Assembly (NCBI RefSeq): GCF_016862975.1 | Contig: NZ_BONZ01000003.1 | Span: 95,916 to 159,915 of the forward strand | Origin: Rugosimonospora africana | GTDB taxonomy: Bacteria > Actinomycetota > Actinomycetes > Mycobacteriales > Micromonosporaceae | Length of the DNA: 64,000 nucleotides | Reading direction: 5' to 3' | Shown: piece after piece, positions 54,972 through 63,124 of the stretch | Position numbering within the stretch: position 1 is the stretch's first letter | Layout: each line of letters starts with the position of its first letter | The notes under the pieces: model-generated | The model's database searches: none | The model's input: the letters and a program-made list of their open reading frames with translations, nothing else | What the model was told of the DNA's origin: nothing | Made by a program: the position numbers and the translations under genes

Positions 54972-55859
54972 TCAGAGCGACTGAATGACCTCACGCATGA
55001 GCGCGGCGGTCTCGCTGGGGGTCTTGCCGACCTTCACACCAGCCGCTTCCAGCGCCACCTTCTTGGCGTCCGCCGTACCGGACGAGCCCGAGATGATCGC
55101 GCCCGCGTGCCCCATCGTCTTGCCGGGAGGCGCGGTGAAACCGGCGATGTAGCCGACGACCGGCTTGGTGACGTTGGCCTTGATGAAGTCCGCGGCCCGC
55201 TCCTCGGCGTCGCCGCCGATCTCGCCGATCATCACGACCGCCGCGGTCTCCGGGTCGTCCTGGAACGCCGCCAGCGCGTCGATGTGGGTGGTGCCGATGA
55301 CCGGGTCGCCACCGATGCCGACGCAGGTGGAGAAGCCGATGTCCCGCAGCTCGTACATCATCTGGTAGGTCAGCGTCCCGGACTTGCTGACCAGGCCGAT
55401 GCGGCCCGGGCCGGTGATGTCAGCCGGGATGATGCCCGCGTTCGACGCGCCCGGCGAGGCGATGCCCGGGCAGTTCGGCCCGATGAGCCGGGTCTTGTTG
55501 CCGTTCGCGACGTTGTACGCCCAGGCCGCCGTCGAGTCGTGCACCGGGATGCCCTCCGTGATGACCACGGCGAGCGGGATCTGCGCGTCGACCGCCTCGA
55601 TCATCGCGGCCTTGGCACCGGCCGGCGGAACGAAGATGACCGACACGTCCGCGCCGGTCTCCTTCATCGCCTCGGCCACCCCGGCGAACACCGGCACCTG
55701 GGTGCCGTCGAAGTCGACGGTGGTGCCGGCCTTGCGCGGGTTCGTACCGCCGACGATGTTCGTACCGGCGCGAAGCATCCGGCGGGTGTGCTTGGAGCCC
55801 TCGGAGCCCGTCACACCCTGGACGATGACCTTCGAGTCCTTGGTGAGCCAGATCGCCAT
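54972..55859 (-). CDS. sucD: succinyl-CoA synthetase alpha subunit
   Basis: A 295-residue subunit of succinate-CoA ligase. The CoA-binding Rossmann region begins [17 protein letters not shown]. The cysteine loop is [13 protein letters not shown] and the phosphohistidine is in [13 protein letters not shown]. It forms a heterotetramer with SucC and links succinyl-CoA hydrolysis to NTP formation. The ATG is one base after the sucC stop. A strong terminator follows. Confidence 0.96.
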   Translation of the reverse strand: MAIWLTKDSKVIVQGVTGSEGSKHTRRMLRAGTNIVGGTNPRKAGTTVDFDGTQVPVFAGVAEAMKETGADVSVIFVPPAGAKAAMIEAVDAQIPLAVVITEGIPVHDSTAAWAYNVANGNKTRLIGPNCPGIASPGASNAGIIPADITGPGRIGLVSKSGTLTYQMMYELRDIGFSTCVGIGGDPVIGTTHIDALAAFQDDPETAAVVMIGEIGGDAEERAADFIKANVTKPVVGYIAGFTAPPGKTMGHAGAIISGSSGTADAKKVALEAAGVKVGKTPSETAALMREVIQSL

Positions 55860-55860
55860 G

Positions 55861-57072
55861 TCACACCCCGCTTTCGTCGCGGACCCGCGAGCTCTCCGCG
55901 GAAACCCCAGCCAGCTCGGCGGCCCGCCGCGCGGCGCCGTCCATCGTGTCTACCCGTTCCACCAGCGGATTGCCCGCGTTGTCCAGGATCCGCCGACCCT
56001 CCTCGGCGTTGTTGCCGTCCAGGCGCACGACCAGCGGCTTCGTGACCGCCTCGCCCCGCTCGCCGAGCAGCTTGAGGGCCTGGAGGATGCCGTTGGCGAC
56101 CGCGTCACAGGCGGTGATGCCACCGAAGACGTTGACGAAGACGCTGCGTACCGCGGGGTCGGACAGGACGATCTCCAGCCCGTTCGCCATCACCTCGGCG
56201 CTCGCGCCGCCGCCGATGTCCAGAAAGTTGGCCGGGCGTACCTTGCCGAACTCCTCGCCCGCGTACGCCACCACGTCCAGCGTGGACATGACCAGACCGG
56301 CGCCGTTTCCGATGATGCCGACCTCACCGTCGAGCTTGACGTAGTTGAGGTCGCGCTCCTTCGCCCGCTGCTCCAGCGGGTCGACCGCGGAGGTGTCCTC
56401 CAGCGCCTCGTGATCCGGGTGGCGGAAGCCGGCGTTGCCGTCGAAGGTGATCTTCGCGTCGAGCAGCAGCACCCGACCGTCAGCGACCTTCGCCAGCGGG
56501 TTCACCTCGACGAGGGTCGCGTCCTCGGCGACGAACGTCTGCCACAGCTTCACAGCGATGGCCGCGACCTGGTCGGCGACGTCGGCCGGGAACCCGGCCC
56601 GGCTCACGATGTCCCGAGCCTTGGCCTCGTCGACACCGACGTTCGCGTCGATCGGCTCCTGGACGACCTTCTCCGGAGCCTCGTGCGCGACCTGCTCGAT
56701 CTCCATACCGCCGGCCACGCTGGCGATGCACAGGAACGTGCGGTTCGCCCGGTCCAGCAGGTACGAGAAGTAGTACTCCTCGGCGATGTCGGCGGTCGTG
56801 GTGACCATGACCTTGTGGACCGTGTGGCCCTTGATGTCCATGCCGAGGATGTCCCGTGCTCGGGCCTCGGCCTCGTCCACGCCATCGGCGAGCTTTACCC
56901 CGCCCGCCTTGCCGCGGCCACCGACCTTGACCTGGGCCTTGACGACCACGCGTCCGCCCAGCCGATCGGCGATGGCGCGGGCCTCCTCCGGGGTGGTGGC
57001 GACGCCGCCGTCCAGCACCGGCAACCCGTGCCGGGCGAACAGCTCGCGCCCCTGGTATTCGTACAGGTCCAC
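55861..57072 (-). CDS. sucC: succinyl-CoA synthetase beta subunit
   Basis: A 403-residue ATP-grasp subunit. It begins [16 protein letters not shown]. The nucleotide-binding region is [20 protein letters not shown], the metal site [12 protein letters not shown] and [14 protein letters not shown], and the CoA-side signature is [11 protein letters not shown] and FVNVFGGIT. The C-terminus is about ten residues longer than usual ([13 protein letters not shown]). GTG 57072 with GGGA upstream. It forms a two-gene operon with sucD, behind a 5' region with a small hairpin at about 57112-57130. Confidence 0.95.
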   Translation of the reverse strand: MDLYEYQGRELFARHGLPVLDGGVATTPEEARAIADRLGGRVVVKAQVKVGGRGKAGGVKLADGVDEAEARARDILGMDIKGHTVHKVMVTTTADIAEEYYFSYLLDRANRTFLCIASVAGGMEIEQVAHEAPEKVVQEPIDANVGVDEAKARDIVSRAGFPADVADQVAAIAVKLWQTFVAEDATLVEVNPLAKVADGRVLLLDAKITFDGNAGFRHPDHEALEDTSAVDPLEQRAKERDLNYVKLDGEVGIIGNGAGLVMSTLDVVAYAGEEFGKVRPANFLDIGGGASAEVMANGLEIVLSDPAVRSVFVNVFGGITACDAVANGILQALKLLGERGEAVTKPLVVRLDGNNAEEGRRILDNAGNPLVERVDTMDGAARRAAELAGVSAESSRVRDESGV

Positions 57073-57431
57073 GTTGCGCGTCCCGTTCCGATCGCGCCCG
57101 CCTTCCGCTAAGCCGGGCCTTCGGCCCGAAGCCTAACCGCCGGTTTGGCCCGGTCTGCGGGACGGGTACGCCCTGTGCCCTACCGCACAAATTAATCGAA
57201 CCGGCCGCGTAACCCCCTCACCGAGCCGTCGTTGAGAACAATGTCGACGCCGGGAACGGGGTCGACACCAAAGGCGGCCGATGCCCTGTCGGTCGAGGGG
57301 TGGCGGCGGGGCGTCGTGCATAGAGCGGCCGGACGTGTGAGGGGTGCGTCCGGCCGCTCCCTTTCTTTTTCCCGTTAGTTGCGCGGCTCATCGAATTACG
57401 CGACACAGCGTCACTCGACGGCCGCGTTCTG
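57073..57431. other. 359-base gene-free region upstream of sucC
   Basis: Holds the sucC promoter (an AT-rich patch CACAAATTAATCG at about 57185) and a hairpin at 57112-57130 (GGGCCTTCGGCCC) in the sucC leader. On the plus strand it ends in a strong terminator with a T-tract (57323-57370) although no plus-strand gene precedes it. A small RNA between about 57220 and 57370 is possible. Confidence 0.45.
57323..57370 (+). terminator. intrinsic terminator with T-tract, no plus-strand gene upstream
   Basis: GAGCGGCCGGAC (57323-57334) pairs perfectly with GTCCGGCCGCTC (57348-57359), followed by CCTTTCTTTTT. Read on the plus strand it is a textbook intrinsic terminator; on the minus strand the hairpin also lies past the B12-binding gene but without a T-tract. 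Confidence 0.75.
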
Positions 57432-57836
57432 TCAGGAAACCGGAGTGGCGACGTGTTCCCGTACCCACTCCACGATCGACGCCGTGGTCGCGCCGGGAGT
57501 GAAGATCTTAGCTACACCGATGCGTTCCAACTCGGGGATGTCCGCGTCCGGAATGATGCCGCCGCCGAACACCACGATGTCCGCCGCGTCGCGCTCGGCA
57601 AGCAGCTCGACGACTCGCTTGAACAGAGTCATGTGCGCGCCGGACAGGACGGACAGCCCGACCGCGTCGGCGTCCTCCTGGATCGCGGTCTCCACGATCT
57701 GCTCCGGCGTCTGGTGCAGGCCGGTGTAGATGACCTCCATGCCAGCGTCGCGCAACGCCCTGGCCACCACTTTCGCGCCCCGGTCGTGGCCATCCAGCCC
57801 GGGCTTCGCGACCACCACGCGGATCCGAGAACTCAT
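57432..57836 (-). CDS. stand-alone cobalamin B12-binding domain protein
   Basis: A 134-residue protein equal to one B12-binding module of the methylmalonyl-CoA mutase type. The DxHxxG motif is LDGHDRG (Asp15, His17, Gly20), with the downstream [11 protein letters not shown] and [13 protein letters not shown] loops that hold the nucleotide tail. Such proteins form the small subunit of acyl-CoA mutases (methylmalonyl-, isobutyryl- or ethylmalonyl-type), with the large subunit encoded elsewhere; none is in this window. ATG 57836 follows GAGAGGTGG. A copy of the palindromic repeat lies upstream. Confidence 0.85.
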   Translation of the reverse strand: MSSRIRVVVAKPGLDGHDRGAKVVARALRDAGMEVIYTGLHQTPEQIVETAIQEDADAVGLSVLSGAHMTLFKRVVELLAERDAADIVVFGGGIIPDADIPELERIGVAKIFTPGATTASIVEWVREHVATPVS

Positions 57837-58295
57837 CGCGGCACCACCTCTCCCCTTGACCGACCGCTTCCGACCAGTCTGGCTCGGCGCGTCTGGCACC
57901 GGTCGGTCCGACCGGCCCGGGGCCGGCCATGGCGCCGTGGCCCGGCATCTGCGTCACAGTCTGCCGGACTCACGTGAACGAACGCTAATGAGGGACGGCG
58001 AGGCGGCTACCGGTACCCGAATTACTTTACGGTAAGTACTACATCGAATACTTAATGTGTGGCCGGATAACGAGTGTGGGGGCCCGAAGGTAACGAATTT
58101 CGCGCTTTGCCCCCGGCGGGACGGACAACGGTACGGAGAAGTTGCGCGGCTGGCTTGTGTGGCTGGTAACAAATTCGCTACGGTGGCTGCTGTTGTCCTC
58201 CGAGCGACATCCGGATGGCGACGCGGAGGCGGTCACTGATCGATGCCGACCAGGGTCCGGCCACCGCGGCAATGACACTGATTCGGAGGATGTGC
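57837..58295. other. 459-base gene-free region between the B12-binding and M23 genes
   Basis: Divergent promoter region. Near the left end is copy D of the palindromic repeat. An AT-rich segment at about 58017-58060 (ATTACTTTACGGTAAGTACT) with an inverted TTAC/GTAA pair is a probable promoter. The remaining 230 bases before the M23 start would be a long leader; I looked for a c-di-AMP (ydaO) riboswitch, common before cell-wall hydrolases in actinobacteria, and did not find its conserved core. Confidence 0.45.
57871..57915. repeat. ~50-bp dispersed palindromic repeat, copy D
   Basis: CGACCAGTCTGGCTCGGCGC then GTCTGG, the reverse complement of the right half of copy A; the other half is diverged. 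It lies in the promoter region of the B12-binding gene. Confidence 0.65.
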
Positions 58296-58985
58296 GTGTC
58301 TTCTCGGGAAGATCGCGGTCGCTATCGTGGCCACCGCAGAGCACCGACTCCACCCCGAGCGCGATATGCGGCGGTGGCGACGACGGCCCTCGTGGGCGCG
58401 GGCATGGTCGCCCTGGCGGCGGCCTCGTCCATGCCGGACCACAAGGCCGACCCAGCCGCACTGAACGCGGCAAACTTCTCCAGCTCCACCACCGGCATCG
58501 ACGCGGCGAGCCGCCAGGCCAACGCCGACCGGGCAGGTCGGTCGACCGACCGGTCCGACATGACCAGCGTCGACCAGATGATCCCGAACCTCTGGTTGCT
58601 GCCGGTGAAGAACTACACCGTCGCCCCGACGACCGGAGCGCAGACGGGCATCGACCTGATGGCGGCCGAGGGCACGCCGTTCTACGCGGCCCACGACGGC
58701 ACGATCAAGCTGGCCCGCTGGTGCGGCGGCTACGGATACACCGTCGAGGTGGACACGGGCGCCGGGACCACGATCTTGTATGGTCACGCCTCCACGTTGA
58801 CGGTCAAGGAGGGTCAGAAGGTGCACGCCGGGGATCAGCTCGGCCTGACCGGCAACACCGGATACTCCTTCAACCCGCACCTGCACTTCGAGATCCAGCA
58901 GAGCGGCAAGGCCGTCAACCCGGTCTCGTTCCTGATGGCGCAGGGTGTCAACATCCCGGACCACAACGAGGCGATCGACAGCTGA
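58296..58985 (+). CDS. M23 (LytM) family protein with altered zinc site
   Basis: A 229-residue exported protein. A membrane helix or signal at about residues 28-46 (AAVATTALVGAGMVALAAA) is followed by a linker and a LytM domain (about 95-225). The C-terminal HxH is present (NPHLHFEIQQSG, H195 and H197), as is the catalytic-type YGHAST (H164), and D120 in TGIDLMAAEG. The first zinc ligand, normally His in HxGxD, is Gln116 (AQTGID). The enzyme may therefore be inactive and act as an activator or binder, like EnvC or NlpD. GTG 58296 follows GGAGG at six bases. Confidence 0.8.
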   Translation: MSSREDRGRYRGHRRAPTPPRARYAAVATTALVGAGMVALAAASSMPDHKADPAALNAANFSSSTTGIDAASRQANADRAGRSTDRSDMTSVDQMIPNLWLLPVKNYTVAPTTGAQTGIDLMAAEGTPFYAAHDGTIKLARWCGGYGYTVEVDTGAGTTILYGHASTLTVKEGQKVHAGDQLGLTGNTGYSFNPHLHFEIQQSGKAVNPVSFLMAQGVNIPDHNEAIDS

Positions 58986-58993
58986 GTCTTCCG

Positions 58994-59034
58994 AAACCGC
59001 CCCGGCCACCCAGACAGGGTGCGGGGCGGTTTTC
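58994..59034. terminator. bidirectional terminator between the M23 gene and pcrA
   Basis: AAACCGCCCCG pairs with CGGGGCGGTTTT around a short second stem (CACCC/GGGTG). T-rich ends on both strands fit the convergent genes. Confidence 0.85.
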
Positions 59035-59040
59035 CGTATC

Positions 59041-61563
59041 TCAGATCTTCTCGATGGGGGCGTGCCGCAGCACGATCCACATCGTCTGGTCCCCGAAGTC
59101 GATCTGCGCCTGAGCCCGGGCACCGGCCCCCTCGACCGCGACCACCCGACCCAGGCCCCAGCGCTGATGGTTCACCCGGTCGCCGGGTTGCACGCTGGGC
59201 ACGTCGGCCGCCTTGCCCAGCTCGCTCGCGGTGGACAGGCCGGCCGTCGCCGGGATGCCCAGCCGCTCGGCCAGCCGGGCTGCCTTGGGCGTGTTGTTGG
59301 CGAACCGGTTGCCGGTGAACCCGGCCCGGCCACCGACTCCGCCGCCGCTACCCGACCAGGACGTGTAGGCCCCCTCGGTCCGCTCCCAGCGCAGCAGGTC
59401 CTCGGGCAACTCCTCGAGGAACCGGGACGCCGGGTTGTACTGCGGCTGCCCCCATGCCGAACGGGTCACCGACCGGGACAGGTACAGCCGGTGCCTGGCC
59501 CTGGTGATCCCCACGTAGGCGAGCCGGCGCTCCTCCTCCAGCTCCCGGTTGTTGCCCAGCGACCGCAGGTGCGGGAAGACCCCGTCTTCCAGACCGGTCA
59601 GGAACACCACCGGGAACTCCAGGCCCTTCGCGGTGTGCAGGGTCATGAGGGTCACGACGCCCTGGTGCTCCGGGTCCTCCGGCGGGATCTCGTCGGCGTC
59701 GGCGACCAGGGAGACCTGCTCCAGGAAGCCAGCGAGGGTGGGGCCGCCGGTGGCGGGCGCCTCGGCGATCGGTGCGGGGGGCGGTGTGGCGCCGGGCGCC
59801 GCGCTCTCGTCTTCGGTCCCGTCGCCGTCATCCTCGGTCGCGGCGGCGAGCGCGGCGGCCGTGGCCTCGGCCCGTTCGGTGTACTCCCGGGCCACGCTCA
59901 CCAGTTCCTGCAGGTTTTCCACCCGACCGGCGTCCTGCGGGTCAAGGCTGTCTTCCAGCTCGGCGAGGTATCCCGAGCGCTGCAGTGCCGCCTCCAGCAC
60001 CTCCTCGGCCGGCGCCGTCGCGGCCAGTTCGCGCAGCCCGTCGAGCAGGGCGACGAAGTCATTGATCGCGTTTACCGCGCGGGTGGAGATGCCCGGCGCG
60101 TCGCCCGCCTTGCCCAGCGCGGCGCCGAAGGAGATCCGGTCGCGGCTGGCCAGCGCCTCCACGCATGCCTCGGCCCGGTCGCCGATGCCCCGGCGTGGGG
60201 TGTTGAGGATGCGTCGCAGGCTCACCGTGTCGTCCGGGTTGTCGACCGCCCGCAGGTAGGCCAGCGCGTCGCGGACCTCCTTGCGCTCGTAGAACCGCAC
60301 CCCGCCGACCACCTTGTATGGCAGGCCGATCCGGATGAACACCTCTTCGAAGACTCGGGATTGGGCGTTGGTGCGGTAGAACACCGCGACGTCGCCGGGA
60401 CGGGCCAGCCCCTCGTCGCCGAGCCGGTCGATCTCCCGGCCGACCCAGTCGGCCTCGGCGTGCTCGGTGTCGGCGACGTACCCGACGATCTGCTCGCCGG
60501 TGCCCTGCTCACTCCACAGCCGCTTCGGCTTGCGCTCGGTGTTGCGGTCGATGACCGCGTTCGCCGCCGACAGGATCGTCTGCGTGGAGCGGTAATTCTG
60601 CTCCAGCAGGATCGTGCGGGCGTCCGGGTAGTCCCGCTCGAACTCCAGGATGTTACGGATGGTGGCGCCGCGGAACGCGTAGATCGACTGGTCCGCGTCG
60701 CCGACCACGCACAGCTCCCCGCTGTCCCCGACCAGCTCCTTGACGAGCATGTACTGCGCCTGGTTGGTGTCCTGGTACTCGTCGACCAGGACGTGACGGA
60801 ACCGGCGACGATATTTCTCCGCCACCGCCGGGAACGCCTGGAGCAGGTGGACGGTCGTCATGATCAGATCGTCGAAGTCGAGCGCGTGCGCCTCGCCCAG
60901 CCGGCGCTGGTAGAGCGTGTATGCCTCGGCCAGCGTGCGCTCGGCCGGACCGCTGGCCCGGGCCGTGAACGTCTCGGGATCGACCAGCTCGTTTTTCAGG
61001 TTGGACACCTGCGCGGCCAGCGACCGGGCCGGGTAGCGCTTGGGGTCGAGGTCGAGCTCCCGGGCGACCAGTTGCATGAGCCGCCGGGAGTCGTCGGCGT
61101 CGTAGATCGAGAAGGTCGACTTGAGGTTGGCGTGCTCGTGCTCGGCCCGCAGGATGCGCACACAGGCGCTGTGGAAGGTGGACACCCACATGATCCGGGC
61201 CCGCCCGCCGACCAGCGCGGCGACCCGTTCCTTCATCTCGCCCGCGGCCTTGTTGGTGAAGGTGATCGCGATGATCTCGCCCGGATGCACATCACGGGCC
61301 GCCAACAGGTAGGCGATGCGGTGGGTGAGCACCCGGGTCTTGCCGGAGCCGGCGCCGGCCACGATCAGCAGCGGCGAACCGGCGTGCACGACGGCCGCCC
61401 GCTGGGGTTCGTTGAGCCCCTCGAGGAGCTTCTCCGGATCGTTTCTCCGGGGGCCGTCACGGCGAGGACGATCGCCGGATGGGGAGTCACCGGATTGTCC
61501 GCGGTGCCCGGAGTGCTCGGCGGGCGACGGCGGGTTGGCGGGGGCGTCGAAGAGAGCATGCAT
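59041..61563 (-). CDS. pcrA: ATP-dependent DNA helicase PcrA/UvrD
   Basis: An 840-residue superfamily 1A helicase. Motif I is VAGAGSGKTRV (68-78), Ia ITFTNKAAGEMKERV, II LVDEYQDTNQAQY, III GDADQSIYAFRGA, IV LEQNYRST, V TAKGLEFPVVFLTG and VI YVGITRARHRLYL. A PcrA-type acidic insertion occurs at about residue 575 (EDDGDGTEDESAAPG). The C-terminal Tudor-like domain GDRVNHQRWGLGRVVAVEG contacts RNA polymerase. The first 45 residues are disordered. ATG 61563 has a weak ribosome-binding site; a more upstream start is possible. It acts in excision repair and replication-conflict removal. Confidence 0.93.
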   Translation of the reverse strand: MHALFDAPANPPSPAEHSGHRGQSGDSPSGDRPRRDGPRRNDPEKLLEGLNEPQRAAVVHAGSPLLIVAGAGSGKTRVLTHRIAYLLAARDVHPGEIIAITFTNKAAGEMKERVAALVGGRARIMWVSTFHSACVRILRAEHEHANLKSTFSIYDADDSRRLMQLVARELDLDPKRYPARSLAAQVSNLKNELVDPETFTARASGPAERTLAEAYTLYQRRLGEAHALDFDDLIMTTVHLLQAFPAVAEKYRRRFRHVLVDEYQDTNQAQYMLVKELVGDSGELCVVGDADQSIYAFRGATIRNILEFERDYPDARTILLEQNYRSTQTILSAANAVIDRNTERKPKRLWSEQGTGEQIVGYVADTEHAEADWVGREIDRLGDEGLARPGDVAVFYRTNAQSRVFEEVFIRIGLPYKVVGGVRFYERKEVRDALAYLRAVDNPDDTVSLRRILNTPRRGIGDRAEACVEALASRDRISFGAALGKAGDAPGISTRAVNAINDFVALLDGLRELAATAPAEEVLEAALQRSGYLAELEDSLDPQDAGRVENLQELVSVAREYTERAEATAAALAAATEDDGDGTEDESAAPGATPPPAPIAEAPATGGPTLAGFLEQVSLVADADEIPPEDPEHQGVVTLMTLHTAKGLEFPVVFLTGLEDGVFPHLRSLGNNRELEEERRLAYVGITRARHRLYLSRSVTRSAWGQPQYNPASRFLEELPEDLLRWERTEGAYTSWSGSGGGVGGRAGFTGNRFANNTPKAARLAERLGIPATAGLSTASELGKAADVPSVQPGDRVNHQRWGLGRVVAVEGAGARAQAQIDFGDQTMWIVLRHAPIEKI

Positions 61564-61719
61564 CGCGTATCCGAGTCTATGCCGAGCCTCCGACAGAACA
61601 CGGCTGGCCGGTCGGCGCGGTCCGGCGCGCCTTCCGCCGCCGGTCCGGCCGGTGCCCGCCGCCCCACCACCGGGGCCCGGTCCACCGGGCATCCGGTACA
61701 GCCCGCTAGGGTGGCCGCC

Positions 61720-62085
61720 ATGACACCGCACGGTGTGGGTACGGCGATCATCGTCACCGCGTTGCTCGCCGCCGCCTGGTGCCTGGTGACCACGCTGCGC
61801 AAGCACGCTATCGGCATCGGCGAGCTGATCGCCATGGGCGTCGTGCAGGCCCTGGTCATGGCGCAGATCGTGATCTCGGTGGTCCACCTCGCCCAGGGCC
61901 AGCGGCCGCAGTCGCTGGTCACGTTCGTCGGGTACCTGGTCGCGATCTTCGTGATCCTGCCGGCGGCCGGTGTGCTGGCGCGGCTGGAGCCGACCCGCTG
62001 GGGCGCGCTCATCGCGACCATCGGCTGCGCGGTCGTCGCGGTGCTGATCGTCCGGCTCAACCAGGTGTGGACCGGCGTTGGCTAA
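61720..62085 (+). CDS. small four-helix membrane protein
   Basis: A 121-residue protein with four transmembrane helices: ten to 25, 38-57, 67-88 and 95-115 roughly (TAIIVTALLAAAWCLVTTL; MGVVQALVMAQIVISVVHL; TFVGYLVAIFVILPAAGVL; IATIGCAVVAVLIVRL). No known motif. ATG 61720 follows AGGGTGG. The stop overlaps the start of the next membrane protein, so the two probably work together. Divergent from pcrA. Confidence 0.65.
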   Translation: MTPHGVGTAIIVTALLAAAWCLVTTLRKHAIGIGELIAMGVVQALVMAQIVISVVHLAQGQRPQSLVTFVGYLVAIFVILPAAGVLARLEPTRWGALIATIGCAVVAVLIVRLNQVWTGVG

Positions 62086-62602
62086 GTCCGCGTCGCATCC
62101 CGAGCCGCTGGACCGGCCCGCCCAGAAACCGGACGGGCCTGGCGACACAGCGTCCACAAACCCCGGGCCGCTTGACCGGCCCGCCCACAAGCCGGACGGG
62201 CCGGGCGGCAGAATCCCCGGCCCCAGGCCGACGAACGCCGGCCCCGGACGGGTGCTGGTCGCGGTGTACGGGCTGTTCGCGCTCGCCGCGACCGCCCGGG
62301 CGGCGGTACAGATCGCGACCAAGTTCCACGAGGCGCCGCTGGCGTACCTGCTCTCCGCGCTGGCCGGCGTCGTCTACATCCTGGCGACCGTGGCGCTGGC
62401 CCGCTCCGACCGGCGGTTCGCCGTACTCTGCTGCTCCGTGGAGCTGGTCGGGGTACTGGCGGTGGGCACCGCCAGTGTGATCGATCGGGGCGCTTTCCCG
62501 GATGCGACCGTCTGGTCCGGTTACGGCCAGGGATACGGCTTCGTCCCGCTTGTCCTGCCGGTACTGGGCCTGCTGTGGCTGCGCCGTACGGGACGGGCTT
62601 GA
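62078..62602 (+). CDS. membrane protein with internal PLDRPA repeat
   Basis: A 174-residue protein. The cytoplasmic N-terminus holds two copies of a short unit (PLDRPAQKPDGPG and PLDRPAHKPDGPG, 22 residues apart), then four transmembrane helices (about 58-76, 85-105, 110-128, 148-168). The only start I find is TTG 62078, which overlaps the previous gene by eight bases. Function unknown. Its DNA ends at the promoter of the chorismate mutase leader. Confidence 0.6.
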   Translation: MAKSASHPEPLDRPAQKPDGPGDTASTNPGPLDRPAHKPDGPGGRIPGPRPTNAGPGRVLVAVYGLFALAATARAAVQIATKFHEAPLAYLLSALAGVVYILATVALARSDRRFAVLCCSVELVGVLAVGTASVIDRGAFPDATVWSGYGQGYGFVPLVLPVLGLLWLRRTGRA

Positions 62603-62629
62603 CTCGTCCCCTTTCCGCAGTGGCATACT
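62599..62629 (+). promoter_or_regulatory. promoter of the chorismate mutase leader
   Basis: TTGACT (62599-62604) and CATACT (62624-62629) are a -35/-10 pair with a 19-base spacer. Transcription would begin near 62636, directly at the GTG of the leader peptide, so the leader mRNA is probably leaderless. Confidence 0.55.
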
Positions 62630-62636
62630 CGTACCC

Positions 62637-62702
62637 GTGCATAACCAAGCGCGATTTTTTTACTACGGCACCGGAAGTCCGGCAGCCGTAGGTCGCGCCT
62701 GA
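62637..62702 (+). CDS. 21-residue attenuation leader peptide with Phe-Phe-Tyr-Tyr
   Basis: GTG start at 62637, TGA at 62700-62702. Codons 7-10 are TTT TTT TAC TAC, encoding FFYY; TTT is rare in this GC-rich genome, which makes the run more striking. There is no Shine-Dalgarno sequence, in line with a leaderless mRNA. A ribosome short of charged tRNA-Phe or tRNA-Tyr would stall here and mask the first hairpin downstream. The peptide itself probably has no other function. Confidence 0.75.
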   Translation: MHNQARFFYYGTGSPAAVGRA

Positions 62703-62750
62703 TCACATGACCTGCGAAACGCCCCGGGCTTCCGAGTCCGGGGCGTTTCG
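62663..62750 (+). promoter_or_regulatory. transcription attenuator of chorismate mutase
   Basis: Three alternative stems are visible. 1:2 is CTACGGC (62663-62669) with GCCGTAG (62685-62691) plus CCGGA/TCCGG inside. 2:3 is CGTAGGTC (62687-62694) with GACCTGCG (62709-62716), eight pairs with one G-U. 3:4 is the terminator CGAAACGCCCCGG (62715-62727) with CCGGGGCGTTTCG (62738-62750). Stem 2:3 shares bases with both others, so it acts as antiterminator. The 1:2 stem starts at the Tyr codons of the leader peptide. This is the classical attenuator plan. Confidence 0.78.
62715..62750 (+). terminator. attenuator terminator hairpin
   Basis: A 13-bp perfect stem with a ten-base loop, located between the leader peptide and the chorismate mutase start. 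No long T-tract follows. Confidence 0.75.
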
Positions 62751-62799
62751 GCGCTCCCGGGCCAGGCAGGCCGGCACAGGAGACATCGAGGAGCAAACC

Positions 62800-63102
62800 A
62801 TGAGCGCGACCACTCTCAATGGCGCGACGTCCGAGTCCACCGAGGGCGGGCCCGATCCCGCGAGCAGTCACATCGCCGATCTCCGCCAGCGCATCGACGA
62901 GATCGACGCGGCGATCATCGCCCTCTGGAAGGAGCGGGCGGCGATCTCCCAGGAGGTCGGCAAGACCCGGATCGCGTCCGGCGGCACGCGCCTCGTCCTG
63001 TCCCGGGAGCGCGAGATCCTCAACCGCTTCCGCACCGAGCTGGGAGCAGACGGTACGCAGCTCGGGCTGCTGATTCTGCGGGCCGGGAGGGGGCCGCTGT
63101 AG
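62800..63102 (+). CDS. chorismate mutase (AroQ type)
   Basis: A 100-residue single-domain AroQ chorismate mutase that makes prephenate, the branch point to Phe and Tyr. The helical core has LRQRIDEIDAAIIALWKERA, then the catalytic lysine and neighbours in SQEVGKTRIASGG, and the R and E of LSREREILNRF. There is no signal peptide, so it is the cytoplasmic enzyme. ATG 62800 follows GAGGAG. It lies directly after an attenuator whose leader codes for Phe and Tyr, the end products of its own pathway. Confidence 0.88.
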   Translation: MSATTLNGATSESTEGGPDPASSHIADLRQRIDEIDAAIIALWKERAAISQEVGKTRIASGGTRLVLSREREILNRFRTELGADGTQLGLLILRAGRGPL

Positions 63103-63124
63103 CCGCGACGGTAACGTTCCGACC

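Noticed and set aside
58000..58295. Possible ydaO (c-di-AMP) riboswitch before the M23 gene
   Set aside because: The long leader is suggestive, but I could not find the conserved core or a matching set of stems.
58945..61700. Long plus-strand frame opposite pcrA that runs into the small membrane protein gene
   Set aside because: Only the last 121 codons (from 61720) show a start signal and membrane-protein character; the rest is the complement of pcrA.
62640..62710. Possible tRNA suggested by paired segments after 62640
   Set aside because: No cloverleaf, no T-arm consensus; the pairings are those of the attenuator.
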